From Dendrophyllia cribrosa (lineage: Eukaryota > Cnidaria > Anthozoa > Scleractinia > Dendrophylliidae), in assembly GCA_024195265.1 (NCBI GenBank), contig JAJLRJ010000013.1, positions 10,836,832-10,900,831 of the forward strand: DNA of 64,000 bases, in the 5' to 3' direction. Each line of letters begins with the position of its first letter. Position 1 is the first letter of the stretch. This document shows positions 1 through 11,235 of this stretch, in pieces. A model generated the notes under the pieces. It worked only from the letters and a program-made list of their open reading frames with translations, did no database searches and was not told where the DNA came from. A program made the position numbers and the translations under genes.

Positions 1-75
1 TAACAAATTATGGTTGATCACAATTTGGTGTCCGCAACTTCGGGTCGTGTTCGGATAATAACAAATTGTGGGTGA

Positions 76-597
76 TCACAACTTGGTGTCCATAACTTCC
101 TGTTCAAACTCCAGCTGTGGATGAGTGGAATCGGTTGGCAATGTTCTTAGCTGCATCACTGGCGTCAAAGCGGTGGCCTTGTTTTCTCCTCTTTCATTGT
201 GTCTACTGTTGATCTCCGCCTGACATCTTAAACGATACCAACACAGCGCTTGTCTAAAATCGGGAATTCTTAATGCATATACGAATGGATTGACAAAAGA
301 GTTGGAGTAAAACAGAATGCTTGATATACCACGAAACAAAACCCATCGTGGTATAGAGACCTCCAGGATAAAGATCAAATAGTTGACAATGACCGAAGGG
401 AGCCAGGACAACACTGCAATGATAGATACGAACAGCAAAGTTTTTGTCAAGCGTTGGCTTTGCGAGGCTCTATTTTGCCGTTGTGAAGCCATATTGCTGT
501 TTTGAAACTTTCTCCAAATACTGATGTTACAGGCACAAATGATGAACAGGGAAATTAAAGGGAATGGTAACCAAGCATAAACATCTAGTGATAAACA
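76..597 (-). pseudogene. Class A GPCR C-terminal fragment (TM5-TM7)
   Basis: Read on the minus strand, the open frame runs from just after an in-frame stop (598-600) to a TGA at 76-78. It begins with a hydrophobic, proline-containing TM5-like stretch (AWLPFPLISLFIICACN). A basic third intracellular loop follows, then TM6 (LLFVSIIAVLSWLP, with the CWxP-type proline). TM7 carries the class A signature NPxxY as NPFVYAL, and is followed by a helix-8-like DFRQAL and a cytoplasmic tail. TM1-TM4, needed for a working rhodopsin-family receptor, are not found in the roughly 1.3 kb upstream (600-1950). A possible minus-strand acceptor (CACTAG) lies just inside the open frame, so it could be a last exon. 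Cnidarian amine/melatonin-like receptors are usually single-exon, so a truncated copy is more likely. Ligand class cannot be assigned. Confidence 0.75.
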
Positions 598-600
598 TCA

Positions 601-1161
601 GCGTTTACTGATGTGATGGTACGAATTGTGACTCTGCCTTTGTATGTTTGCTTTTTAGTCGCACGCTTCTGATGAAACGCCTGCAAATAGATTGTAATAT
701 TATAGCGATTCCGAAAGCTGCCTCAAATTTAAACTAAGTACCGTTGTCATACACGAAATACTTATAGACCACTAAGAAGTCCGTGTGCCATGACCGAGAG
801 CCAAATATTTTCCCATCCGGCCCGACCTAACTTAGTCAATAAGTATTTTATCATATGACCAATTTGGAGTCAAAATTGCTTGAAAGTTTAACACGCCAGG
901 TCGCACGCTTTTGTAGTAGGGCCGCGCGGAAATCGCGCAAATGCGTACGGCCCTCATACGAGACTTTTATCAATGGTTTTGCAAAGAAAAGGCTCGCTGG
1001 GCCGTACGGGTTACATAATAATTGGTTTTATCAACTGAGTTGATAAGGCAAATTGGCCACCGTAAAGTCATCCAAAAGCTGCCGTTTCGAGCGTTAGCCC
1101 TTCGTTCGTCAGAGCGAATCGCTCGAAATATTGGCTTTGGAATCTTTTTACGCTGACCAGC
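601..1161. other. Non-coding, no gene seen
   Basis: No recognisable coding sequence on either strand. The 3' part (about 1005-1060) carries a short self-complementary GTTTTATCAACTGAGTTGATAA-type motif. Related sequence recurs near 1355-1380 and at 53405-53595, marking a diverged foldback repeat. Confidence 0.5.
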
Positions 1162-1351
1162 TTAAGGTGATGTCACACGGGACGATTCACAATGACGAGT
1201 TTTAGCGCAACATGGGTGCGCAGACGATTTTCTTCGCAATTTTTGCGTTGCGCGCGAATTTTACACAAGTTGTTTCTTGTAACATGCCTGTCGTTAATTT
1301 TGTTGCGCTAAAAGTCGTCGTTACGAATCGTCCCGTGTAACATCACCTTTA
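1162..1351. mobile_element. TTAA-flanked MITE (piggyBac-like), family 1
   Basis: The terminal inverted repeats read GGTGATGTCACACGGGACGA on the left and its near-complement on the right (TCGTCCCGTGTAACATCACC). They are bounded by TTAA (1162-1165) and TTTA (1348-1351, one mismatch). The interior has no ORF and an inner pair of inverted GTTGCGC motifs. TTAA target duplications are the hallmark of the piggyBac superfamily, so this is inferred to be a non-autonomous piggyBac-type element of about 180 bp. Confidence 0.65.
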
Positions 1352-1456
1352 CCAGTTATCAACTCGGCTGATAAAACCAAATTTCCATGTAGTACTTTAA
1401 ATTTGTCGTGCTGATGGTTGATTGTACTGACTACAAACGAAATAGAATGTTTACTT

Positions 1457-1641
1457 AACAAATAGATTCCATTTGGCCGTGTGTCTGTTCAGTTATAGAT
1501 CACAGATGACGTCAGAATTTGGTAAGAGCAAAAAAGTGACACACGAGCCGCAGGCGAGTGTCACTGATGTTCTTACCACATTTTGACGTCTTCTGTAATC
1601 TATAACTGAACAGACACAGGGCAAAATGGAATCTATTTGTT
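1457..1641. repeat. Foldback (inverted-repeat) element
   Basis: Both arms carry AACAAATAGATTCCATTT and GTGTCTGTTCAGTTATAGAT in inverted orientation. The arms are about 70 bp and near-perfect around a short GC-rich loop. There is no coding potential. Confidence 0.7.
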
Positions 1642-1954
1642 TTATACAATGAACAAAAAAGTAAAATGTAAAATTACGAACTTCCCTCGTAGCGCTCGAC
1701 TGTTCGAAGATTTGCTCGTAAACAGCTCCTGCTAAACATTTTTTGAGGGTTTCACTAGTGCGCAATCCAGAATAATCTCGCAAACATTTTCAAAATTGTG
1801 CGCCATGTTGGACAAAACAAAGCAAACAATTTTTCTATGACGTCAGCCGTGCGTCTGTACTCTGATAGATCATAGGCAACGACCAATCACAGAGTTCATA
1901 GTATTCAGTTCATTGTATAAATTAAAGTGGTTCAACCTTTTTAATTGTTCACAG

Positions 1955-2228
1955 TTTATGCAGCCCAATAGACGGCCTCCAACTGGATGGGTTTTCAAGT
2001 GTGAAAGTCCACAGTGGTTATGACTTCACTCGTAAGAGTGCGTTGAGGATACAATGGACAGAGATGTTCTTTTTGGGTGACGGGCAGCAAAGTGCGTCGC
2101 GGGATCTCAATAAGCTGACAGCAGAGCTGGCCAAGGTATTTGGACGGACACTTATGGCACACCTGTCAAAACTAAGCTCTGACAACTGCACATTCATTGG
2201 ATTGAGAGTCAATTTGGATAGTGAAAAT
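1955..2228 (+). CDS. Unrecognised gene, penultimate exon
   Basis: The exon follows a good polypyrimidine tract and acceptor (TTGTTCACAG at 1945-1954) and ends at a strong donor (AAT|GTAAGT). It is open for about 91 codons. The translation is hydrophilic and protein-like, containing SPIDGLQLDGFSS, LRIQWTEMFFLGD, then an amphipathic segment LNKLTAELAKVFGRTLM and ending NLDSEN. It splices in phase 0 to the exon at 3218-3376. I do not recognise the family. Earlier exons must lie upstream, probably outside the window, because the GPCR fragment at 76-597 is on the opposite strand. The intron to the next exon contains an inverted-repeat element and a SINE. Confidence 0.6.
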
Positions 2229-2310
2229 GTAAGTAATGTATTGAAGTGATTATTTTGTTTATAAGAGTGGTTTCAAGTTACCGTAGAGTTCGGAAAGTTG
2301 TTACTTTCGG

Positions 2311-2551
2311 AATAGTCCATTTTACAGTTGTCTTCTTAGTGTCCTGGCCTTTGAGTGGAAGCGAGGCTGAAGGTGACCTTGCTATGATACAGACCTTGGA
2401 GCTTTTCAGATGTTAATTTAGCTAGTTAGCATGAGAAAAACATTATTAACATATGAAAGGCAGAAAGGTTTGTATGAAAGCAAGGTCACCTTCAGCCTCG
2501 CTTCCACTCAAAGGTACGGTCACCAAGCACACAACTGTAAAATGGACTATT
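2311..2551. repeat. Foldback MITE in intron of unrecognised gene
   Basis: Left arm AATAGTCCATTTTACAGTTG pairs with right arm CAACTGTAAAATGGACTATT. An inner pair (TTTGAGTGGAAGCGAGGCTG and its complement) gives arms of roughly 100 bp around an A/T-rich loop. No ORF. Confidence 0.7.
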
Positions 2552-2639
2552 AGCAGGCCTAAGGGGCCGCAACTTTCGGGAAGCCGTTACATTCGGGCAC
2601 CTTAAATGACGATAAACATTAACATACATTAACATAAAT

Positions 2640-2975
2640 TGTGGAGGTGCAGTGGTGAAGTGGTTAGCACGTTGGACTTCACATCTGAAGGTTGGTAGTT
2701 CGAGCCTGGTCTCGGCTGTCCTTTGACAAGAAACTTAACTCCACATTGTCTCTCTTCACTCAGGTGAATAATTGGGTACTGGGGACAAAACGCGGAGGGG
2801 GGGGGGGGGGGGGTAACCCTGCAGTGGACAAGCATCCCATTCGGGGAGGAGGGAGGGGAGGGGTAGCAATACTCCTAGTTGATTCATGCAACAGAAACCG
2901 GGTTAAGCACCCGGCCGAGTGGGCAACGTGTGGTTCGTGTGCGACTTTACGTTTAAATAAGAACATTAAATATTA
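2640..2975 (+). repeat. tRNA-derived SINE with G17 tract
   Basis: The head resembles a tRNA: an A-box-like GTGGTGAAGTGGTTAGCACG and a B-box-like GGTAGTTCGAGCC. A non-tRNA body follows (CTCTTCACTCAGGTGAATAA) with a run of 17 G at 2797-2813. This order is typical of Pol III-derived SINEs. It lies in the intron of the unrecognised plus-strand gene. Confidence 0.55.
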
Positions 2976-3217
2976 TACTTACATAATGTCGTGAAACGTC
3001 ACTATTAGCATAAAACGTCATTTTCCATGTTACATTTTACGGGTTATAATTTACATGAATCTGAAGATGACTTCCACTCAGGTTGTCGAAACATCACTCA
3101 TTGTCAACAACAACCAGTGGCTGATCCAGGGAGGAGGGGGGGGGGGCGGGGGGGACTATACAAAAACCCAGACAATAACACTCGACAGAATTTAAGACTT
3201 TGTTTATCTTCACACAG

Positions 3218-3376
3218 GTTGGCTATTTCACTGGGAGTAACCAGCAAAGCTTGCCTGCCAGTATCATGTCTGATCTGGATGATGTGTTGGTGCCTGTTCT
3301 TCATGCTGCTGCAGGTCGTCACAGAGGCCGTGCTCTCAGCGTGGAACTGCTTTTTAAAATTTTGAGGCTTCTCTGA
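3218..3376 (+). CDS. Unrecognised gene, last exon with stop
   Basis: The acceptor TTTATCTTCACACAG (ends 3217) opens a phase-0 frame beginning VGYFTGSNQQSLPASIMSD. It continues through LDDVLVPVLHAAAGRH and a leucine-rich tail (LSVELLFKILRLL) and ends at TGA (3374-3376). The join restores the same hydrophilic, helical character as the exon at 1955-2228. A competing frame through the same bases is Cys/Trp/Met-rich and less protein-like. Product unknown; this is the C-terminus of a larger protein. Confidence 0.55.
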   Translation, partial: VGYFTGSNQQSLPASIMSDLDDVLVPVLHAAAGRHRGRALSVELLFKILRLL

Positions 3377-4048
3377 CAAGAGAACTAGAAAGTCATAACA
3401 CCCACAAATTTCATGGTGCCTTCAGAGTAACAGTGGTTATGCTGTGAGTCTATTTTAAATGCATCACATGATACATTTATCTGTAGCACGTTGTGAGCTT
3501 TTTTATATTGTATTAATACACCAAATTGCAATAACGTTTTCATAAAAAAATGAAAATAGCCAAATAGGAATTAAAATTAGTTTAATCGTCACAGCTTGCA
3601 GCATCGAGAGAAAACGTACACGTTTACATCTGTACATTAATCGTGCAACTAATTAAGATAACGTGATCTGAGGCGTTTTGAGGCCGTTTCTTTGGGTGTT
3701 TCTTTGTATACCTAATTCATTCCTATTGGCTTATTTTTCGCTTTTTCATTTTTATCTCGTGAATATTCTAAGCGTTGAAGGAGATATAGTAGGCAAAATT
3801 TTCACTCGTTCCATCATTTGTAAACTTTCTTAATTCACCAGTGTATTACGTGTTAAAAGATGATTGCCGTAGTCAACTTTTTTAATTCCCCAGTGAAAAT
3901 GACGTCATCAAATTGTTCTAGACAGTCTCGTTTCACATAATACATATTGATGTCACGCTGAGATGTTTTGGTCGTTTTAAATCTGTTTTAATCTTCAATT
4001 CTTTTACTTCAAACTCAGTATGGAAAATTAAAACCGATCTGTAGACTC

Positions 4049-4262
4049 AGGGCGCGTTTTTTTGGGACATATTCTGGCCATTCCAAAAAAAGAATACCTC
4101 TAATTATTGCACTTATTTCTCTCGTAAAATATGAAAAGAAGTTACTACTTTGACTACATGCACCTGGAAAAAATTTGGCTTGTGAGAATGTCAACAACAT
4201 AGTTTTTAAGCGTATTCTGATTTCAGAATGACCAGAATATGTCCCAAAAAAACGCGCCCTTA
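4049..4262. mobile_element. MITE with GGGCGCGTTTTTTTGGGACA ends
   Basis: Terminal inverted repeats of about 30 bp: AGGGCGCGTTTTTTTGGGAC on the left, its complement on the right ending CGCGCCCTTAA. They enclose about 150 bp of A/T-rich non-coding DNA. The right flank reads TTAA but the left does not, so the superfamily is unassigned. Confidence 0.65.
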
Positions 4263-4534
4263 ACCTTACGTTGTTTCATATTCACGAGATGGCTCTTAGA
4301 GCACTTTGATTCTATGACAACGTCATTGCAATTAGGTTTATCTCCCCAGATTTAGTTTTATATTTTAAATTTAGATTGGTATTGTTTTGTACAGCTGGTG
4401 TTCTCTCCGCAAGGATTTTCGCCGACTAAATAAATAAAATAAATAAATCACTTTATTTAAGTGTCAAGGTATTTAGCGCGCAAGCCCTCATTGGGGACAC
4501 TAAATATAGAAACAAATATTGCAAATAAAACATA

Positions 4535-4725
4535 ACACGTTAAAAATCCCAACTGGCAGGAGGCAAACCAGTTGGCTATTTTACAAGCATGGCCGAGGAG
4601 TTGGACTCGGGACTACCGTGAAACAACTCCAGATAGTGGTCAGAGCGGGATTTGAACTCGGGACCACCGGGTTTCAAGTCCAGCGCCCTAACCACTCGAC
4701 CACGCTGCCTCCTCAATAAGATGTA
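4535..4725 (-). repeat. tRNA-derived SINE (tRNA-Ser-like head)
   Basis: On the minus strand a tRNA-like unit is visible. It has an A-box-like GTGGTCGAGTGGTTAGGGCG, an anticodon-loop-like CTTGAAA (UGA if functional) and a B-box-like GAGTTCAAATCCC. The unit is attached to the module TCCCAACTGGCAGGAGGC, which also occurs at 10396-10441 beside another tRNA-like head. The shared module makes a SINE family more likely than a true tRNA gene. Confidence 0.6.
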
Positions 4726-4984
4726 GATGTAGATGATCGTAATGTTGGAACTCAAACACGCGACACGAAAAAATGCCATCACGTGGTACAGACAAATGTA
4801 CCACGTGATGTATCTTGTCTTAAATAGACGCACAATATCATGTTCGTTACTTTGAAGGTAGCCAAAATATTCGTGGGTGTTGGTGTTTACTGGAAACAGT
4901 AGTAACTGCCAGGACATTTCATGCCAAAAAGATTGTTTGCCACTTAAACGCAAAAGCAATACAGCACGAAAATGATGATTTTAA

Positions 4985-5106
4985 ACTAGTTTATTCCTGT
5001 CAACGATTACAATTTTCGCGCGCAAATTGCTTCGAGGTGAATAGCACTTAATATCCTGAGTTTCAGTAGCCAATCGGAGCGCGCCAACAACGCTATCCAC
5101 TGTTTT
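4985..5106. repeat. Dispersed repeat (copy also at 49317-49438)
   Basis: About 120 bp starting CCTGTCAACGATTACAATTT and ending at a TATATAC motif is repeated with few differences near 49317-49438. Both copies contain GCGCGCAAATTGCT and GCGCGCCAACAA. No coding potential; probably a transposon fragment. Confidence 0.6.
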
Positions 5107-5107
5107 G

Positions 5108-5282
5108 GTATATACCTAATTCAATAACGGTTGCTTTGGTCATTGATAATTAGGCCTTGGGAAGCTATTGTTTGGTGGTCACTCAAGCAAAGCATTGCAT
5201 TGTGTTCTGTATGCCCAAATGCCAATGCCCAATTACCAATGGCCAATTGTCAAAGCAACCATTATTGAATTAGGTATATACC
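5108..5282. mobile_element. MITE, ACCTAATTCAATAA family, copy 1
   Basis: Inverted ends ATACCTAATTCAATAACGG and its complement flank a body that contains AAGCAAAGCATTGCATTGTG. Two more copies lie at 12291-12450 and 63744-63914, with the same ends and body. TATA-type flanks suggest TA-targeting insertion (Tc1/mariner-like), but this is inference. Confidence 0.7.
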
Positions 5283-6326
5283 AATAATGGATATTCTGTG
5301 GCAGTTATAAGGAATGATATAAAATAATGGTGACAACCCAATAGAAGGGAAATTGGAACCTTTCTCGTTATATGCACTTCTTTGTTGCATGCCTGCCTTT
5401 TTAAATATTATAATCTCGGCGATTCTAGCGCCTCTGTGATACTCTAAAGTCCGAGTTTAAATTAAGTTACGTATATATGTATGCACAGGGCAGCCATTCT
5501 AGATTTAAGGTTTTCTAGTAAACTACAATCTTGGTCAGAAGTTTTGGGACACTTAACCTTTTTCCCCACAAATTGTCTTTTTCGTTACCTCCCCCTCCCC
5601 ACCCCCAATACAATGTTGAGTTTTCTGCATATAACCAAGCCACAATGTCTCAACTTTGTATTGGGGGGAGGGGGGACCAGGAAATGGAACGATAGTTTCT
5701 CTCTTCGAAAAAAAATGTCATTGTGTAGTATTTTCTTAAGTGTCCCAAGCTATTTTGTCCACGGTTGTATAAAGTAATGCACTTGTTGCTATCCTGACCA
5801 GATCATGAGCACTAATGTATGAATATATGCCTTAACAAGTGGCTGGTATCCGGGCACAATAAGAATCGTTTTCAATCTGTGTATTGGGTCAAGGGTTTAG
5901 TCTGTGTTCCCAGGGTCTTCTTCCCTCAAAGAGAGACCCTGGGAGACCCTGGGAGACCCTCAGTCGATAAAACTAAATTCCTGGGAAAACGGTTGTCTAA
6001 AGCCCGGGGGGGGCGCCGGGGGGGGCCCATATAAAAGTGATAAGGGTGATTGTCGTACCTCTCAGGGGTTACAATTCATGGTTTGGCACCATTAAAGATG
6101 TTTGAATTTTTTTTTATTTTTTTTTTTGAATGTTTGAATCGAAAATGACCACTTTTCGGAGTTGTTCCGATACCTTTAAGCCAGCAATTTTTTCAGAAAT
6201 AATTCGTTCCTCTTAAGGGTAGAAAATATTTTAAGCCACACCCACAAAACAGGATTCTGGTTCCTTTTAGGGGGATCCTTTCAAAATCTCTCACCATCAC
6301 CCTCATCAATTTTCTATGCGAGTCCC

Positions 6327-6515
6327 ACACCTACAATCCTCGTCAAATTTTGTTGGGACACCTCACGCTCAAAACATATTCACCCTACAGTTGGCGTCCT
6401 TCCCTCCCAATGTTGAATTTTGCGGCTCTGAGATCGCTAAATGTCAAACCAACATTGAGAAGGAAGGGAGACCCACATGTGTCCCAACCAATGTGACGAG
6501 TATTGTAGGTCTAAA
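6327..6515. repeat. Imperfect inverted repeat
   Basis: CCTACAATCCTCGTCAAATT on the left pairs with ATGTGACGAGTATTGTAGG on the right, with further pairing through TTGTTGGGAC and GTCCCAACCA. An incidental 72-codon open frame crosses it and shows no protein-like features. Confidence 0.5.
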
Positions 6516-6970
6516 GACACAACACTTATTTTAACACACTCGTCTACCCATGATTTTTCCACTGATAATCAGTTCATGACAAATGTTTCATGGGATAACA
6601 AATAATTGCTTGCCGATAAGCATAAGAGTCTGTACATGACCATATTACCATGTTACGTTGTTTTTATGCACAATGATTAGAGGATGTAACTTAGTCAGGA
6701 TACGTTCCAATAGGATGATTACTCAGTTATTTCTTGTAATGTAGAAACTTATGGTTTAGAGTGATTTTATTTAGACCGTGAAACAGTATCTAGCAATTGA
6801 TCAAAGTTAGCCAAAATTAGTAAAACATAAACAAAAGAAAACAATGGAATTAGCGTCTGATAGTGCCTACTAGTGCCGTCTAGCTTAGTAACTATTTCAC
6901 GGTTTACTGTAAAGAAAATCACTCTATTTGCAAGTTTTTTATTATTGGTATATTACGCTAAATATACCAT

Positions 6971-7163
6971 TAGGCCATTTCCGAGTTGCCTTTAGTCTCT
7001 ATCAAAGCGAGGCTAGGTGCGAAACCTTTCATATGAAAATGAGTTTTCATTCACATGCAAATAAAACTAATTTGCATGTGAATGAAAACTCATTTTCATA
7101 TGAAAGGTTTCGCACCTAGCCTCGCTTTGATAGAGAGGCTAAAGGCAACTCGGAAATGGCCTA
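6971..7163. repeat. Near-perfect 190-bp palindrome
   Basis: The sequence runs from TAGGCCATTTCCGAGTTGCC to its complement GGCAACTCGGAAATGGCCTA. Pairing is almost uninterrupted through TCATATGAAAATGAG and GCATGTGAATG to a very short centre. It could extrude as a long hairpin, and the low divergence between arms suggests recent formation or gene conversion. Confidence 0.8.
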
Positions 7164-8451
7164 TTGACTTTAATAGAAGAAAAAAAGAGACATTTATATA
7201 GAGGTTATAAAAAAAAGTGCCATTTGCTATTTTGTAATAATTTATATATCCACAACCGTACAACCGTTTATTGGTTTATAACCTTATATAAGAGCAATAA
7301 ATAACATAAATTCGACAATGCCTTTTCTTTGACGTTTTTTAAAGTCAATTTGACGTTTAAGTTGTCAAGAGTGGCCAGAGGTTATGTGGTTATGTGGTGG
7401 GTTACTCACTTTTCACTTCAGTATAAATATTAAAATTAGCCGTTACGTACGACCTAAATGGCAGTTTTCCCCAACAATAAACTGCAAGGCTGATCTGACT
7501 ACGTAAAAAAAATACCTTTGCGAGACACCAATAGGACAGAAACCGATAAAGCAGGGTGTAGGGTAGCAACCGCGGGCAGCTGTTTCGCTCTTATTGGAGC
7601 TCGTCAGCACCAGTCAGCAGAGCGTAAGCCGTTGCAAGTGAACCCCAGCTGGACCAAAGATCGGGCCCGGAAAGCTACTTTATGAAACAAGTCGGGCTGG
7701 TTTGCGGGCTGAAAACTGCGTCACCATTCCATAGATTCAGTTTGTAAAATATACATGTAGCTCCGACCCTGAAAAGTTAAATCGGGCCTATCAAATGAAA
7801 TCAAAGCTGAGCCATCTATCGCATCCTTTAAAGCCGCCTTATAGTAGTTTTAATCTTAGGTAAATATAGTATTGTAATTTTAATTAGAAATTTTTAACAT
7901 GTTTAGGTCTTTATAGAGAATATTTAGTATACACGGCTCTCTGGAAGAGCATTTTGTAACTAATGATGGGATACCGTGTTTTTTAAATAAAGCTATGATG
8001 ATGATGGACTTTCGGGAATCGGGCCCCAGGGTCTTAAAATAACTGGCAAGATCATGCTGGCTGTGTTCAACACTTTGTCTCAGTTCAGATGATCGCATCG
8101 TTTGGGCTGTGATGTTAAAGGGACACTTTCCAGCCGAAATAGTAAAAATTCGCTTTCTTATTTCCACTTTATGTCGCCAAATGTCACCAAATATACAACT
8201 TAGTTGGATAAAAAGATTCCTGACCATAAACATGAAAACACGATATTTCAGCTGTTGGCCTTGTCTCCTACGTCCTTCTCACCGGCACTTAAATAGTAGG
8301 GGACGTTAAAGGACCCATTCACTGTCCGAAAAGATCGAGTTGAGGACGAATTCCCCAGCGAGTCACTTGTAGAATTTTGCCTTAGCGGGGGAGGTCAAGG
8401 GAAATTCAGACACAGACCGACAGTCCCTGCAAATTCTGCGATAAGGGCTAT

Positions 8452-8645
8452 TAGCCCTTATCGTAGATGAGTACGCCACGCTAACATATCAGCGGTTTCT
8501 CGCTTTCTTGACCCTATAGTCTCGTTTTTATGTTTACAAGAACCTCTGACGACGATGAGCGTACACATCAAAACGAGACTATAGGGTCAAGAAAGCGAGA
8601 AACCGCTGATATGTTGGCGTGGCGTACTCATCTACGATTAGGGCC
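8452..8645. repeat. Foldback element with about 75-bp arms
   Basis: The left arm (ATCGTAGATGAGTACGCCAC, CTTGACCCTATAGTCTCGTT) is mirrored by the right arm (AACGAGACTATAGGGTCAAG, GTGGCGTACTCATCTACGAT). A short loop near 8545 separates them. No ORF. Confidence 0.75.
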
Positions 8646-10380
8646 ATTGAAGGTACACTATCCCGCAGATCCCGCCTAAATAACGAAAATTTGCTTACTT
8701 AATTTCCGTGTTATATCGCCAAATGCCACCAAATATATAACTGAATTGGATAAAAAGATTCTATAAAGCAAAACAGAAGCAGTACCTTGGAGAAAAAGTG
8801 CAGGATTACAAGGATGGAAGTGGATTACACTTCATCAATTTTGATTTCGTGACAGGCGGTCAAGAAATCAAAGTTTCCATTCTGGTAGAATTTTGAGTTT
8901 TCTAGTCGTTATTTTGTCAAGGTCATGTTATATAATAAATGTAGTTCATGGGTTGGAGACTCCGACATTTTTTGTCCCATGCTGAATACTTAATACTATT
9001 AAATAATATTTAAATGCTTTCATGACTGAGCTTTACATATCTCCTCTTTCCATTAGGCCAAATCAAGTACCGTTTCCAAATTTAAGCTTCAAAACTCGGG
9101 GTGTAACCTATCTGTGAGCGCAGCTTATATACGTTTACGGTATTTGTTTCACAACAGGGTGTTTGTTTTCAGTAATACGGTCGAACCTCTCCTTGCGGAC
9201 ACCTCTCTATTACGGACGGTTCTTTTGGTCCCGAAGATACAACAATTCATACAATCTTTACCTCTATAATAGGGACACCTCTATAATACGGATACTTTGG
9301 TCTGTCCCTTTGGTGTTCGACTGTACATAATATTACTGCAAAATGACTTCCGTACATTATGTCGCGAAAACCCCTTTAAATGGCTGGTAGCAATGAGAGG
9401 CAGACGTATTACCTAGACGGCGTTTTTGTGATACGAGGAATGTCTAGTAAGTCGTTTCGCCCCCTTGCAAATTCGCCCCAATAGAGTATGCACTTGTATC
9501 ATGTTATAACAGTTTTTAGTCCCCGGTGAAACCGAATTGCTTATCCAATAGCTCTTTTGAATAAAAAAGGCCATAGCTATTGACATTCGAACACTATCTA
9601 ACTGCTATGTAGGACAACATTTGGCATGATCACCGGTTTTAAGAGACTTGTTAAAGTCATTTAATTTGATTCTCTGGAGAGTGTACTGGATTTTATAAGG
9701 GTGAAAATAAAATAAATAAATAAGTTTTCGGGGGCACCCAACGACGGTTTTTCCCCAAATTCCTTAAAACGTTTTAGGCTGTCTAAAGTCCTTTTAAAGC
9801 AATATTACTGAATTATAAGCCTCCCTGGAAAATCTTTATCTGTTCGGTCGTTCTAGGAGAACTTTGGTCTTCACGAATTTATTAGGCATGTTTTACCCAT
9901 TTCCCGAAAACCTCAGGTCGTTTTTGGAGATTCTCGAAAAGGTCAGGTCACCCAATGATGCCTTTTCGGATAGCCGAAAATTTTAGGGAAACTTTTTATA
10001 GGATGAAGGAAGTGAGAAGGTTATTCGAAAACCCTAGGGATTTCAAATGTCGAATCTTCTAGGGCGACAAAGAACTCTCTTTATCCCCTCCTCGCTATAA
10101 ATCCAAAGTGTTAAGGACTTAAATTTTTTAAGAAAATTCTAGAAAACATCGAAGTAAAAGCGCGATTTTTGAAAAAAAAGTACGAATGGAACTGCTATCT
10201 TGAAATTCGTAGGATCCTTCACGGTTTCGAAATTTCCAGGGAACCTATATCTTTCCGAACAGATATTTAACAGAAAACGGTCGTTGGATGTCCCTGAAGT
10301 TTCCTTTACTAACCGTCAGTCAGTGTTTATAGCAAAAAGGGTAGTCGGGCCAATAATTCAAACATCAGAAACTAATACTT
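8646..10380. other. Gene-free stretch with diverged repeats
   Basis: No convincing coding sequence. The segment 8690-8890 shares blocks (CACCAAATATA...GGATAAAAAGATTC) with 8120-8230 and, in reverse, 39245-39470, so it is dispersed repeat. At 9190-9310 there is a GGACACCTCTATAATACGG-type motif, related in reverse to the minisatellite at 55692-55855. Confidence 0.5.
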
Positions 10381-10394
10381 CAAATTGAAGATAA

Positions 10395-10550
10395 CAAGGT
10401 TAAAAATCCCAACTGGCAGGAGGCAGACCAGTTGGCTATTTCTAAAGTGGCTGAGAAGTTGAACTTGGGTCTATCGTGATTAGAGCATCCGACCGGTGTC
10501 TGAAGGTGATGTAAGGTCATACATGTAGGTTCAAATCCTGTCAGGGGCTC
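10395..10550 (+). repeat. tRNA-derived SINE
   Basis: The module AAAAATCCCAACTGGCAGG (shared with 4535-4585) precedes a degenerate tRNA-like head with TTAGAGCATCCGACCGG and a B-box-like GTAGGTTCAAATCC. It closely resembles the minus-strand tRNA-like unit at 36335-36412. Confidence 0.55.
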
Positions 10551-10857
10551 ACACTTTTTTTCTTTGCCCTATGCTCGTGACATGAACATTGCATCTTTCT
10601 CGAGATCTTAGTATGAATAAGTTTTAAATTAACTTAATTATATAAGGTTATATTTTAGGTTTACGATAATTAGTTATATTTAGATAAATAATTTTTACTT
10701 CGATAGTTTGTGCTTGTAAGGTCGTTTTTTTAAACGTTTTATCATTATTGTATGTTAAGTAGTCCACGGCTCACTGGAAGAGCATTTTTTAATGAAAGTG
10801 ATCCCGTGTTTTTAAATAAAGATGATGATGATGATGATGATGAATTAAACTGTGTAG

Positions 10858-11235
10858 CAACACTGAGAATGATTTCAAAGTCAAAATGAAAATTGTGTTT
10901 TTATGAGCGCTGTTGATTTTACAAAAATCCGCCAACGAAGAGACAGTAGTCCTGAAATGTCTGGTTTTGTTAGACTACGAGCAGTCTCTCTTTTCCAGCT
11001 TAGTCCGTCGAGCGAGAAACGAAAAAACATTAGCGAACGGATAATGGCCGCGCGAAACTGGAGGCGAGGCAGGCGCCTGCCTCGCCCCCAGTTTCGCGCG
11101 GCCATTATCCGTTCGCTAATGTTTTTTCGTTACTCGCTCGACGGACTAAGCTGGGAAAGAGAGACTGCTCGTAGTCTATGGTTTTGTAAAATCAACAATG
11201 CCCCAAATTTTGATTTTGAGCTACATACAGTGTTG
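10858..11235. repeat. Large palindrome (about 380 bp) with GC-rich centre
   Basis: The arms run from CAACACTGAGAATGATTT to an imperfect complement ending CAGTGTTG. The inner 200 bp pair closely (GACTACGAGCAGTCTCTCTT; CGAACGGATAATGGCCGCGC) around a centre of GGCAGGCGCCTGCC at about 11072. Open frames of 74 and 136 codons on the two strands only reflect the symmetry and are not genes. Confidence 0.75.

Noticed and set aside
4576..4959. 127-codon minus-strand frame with a hydrophobic middle
   Set aside because: Its C-terminal half is the tRNA-like SINE, and the rest has no conserved features.
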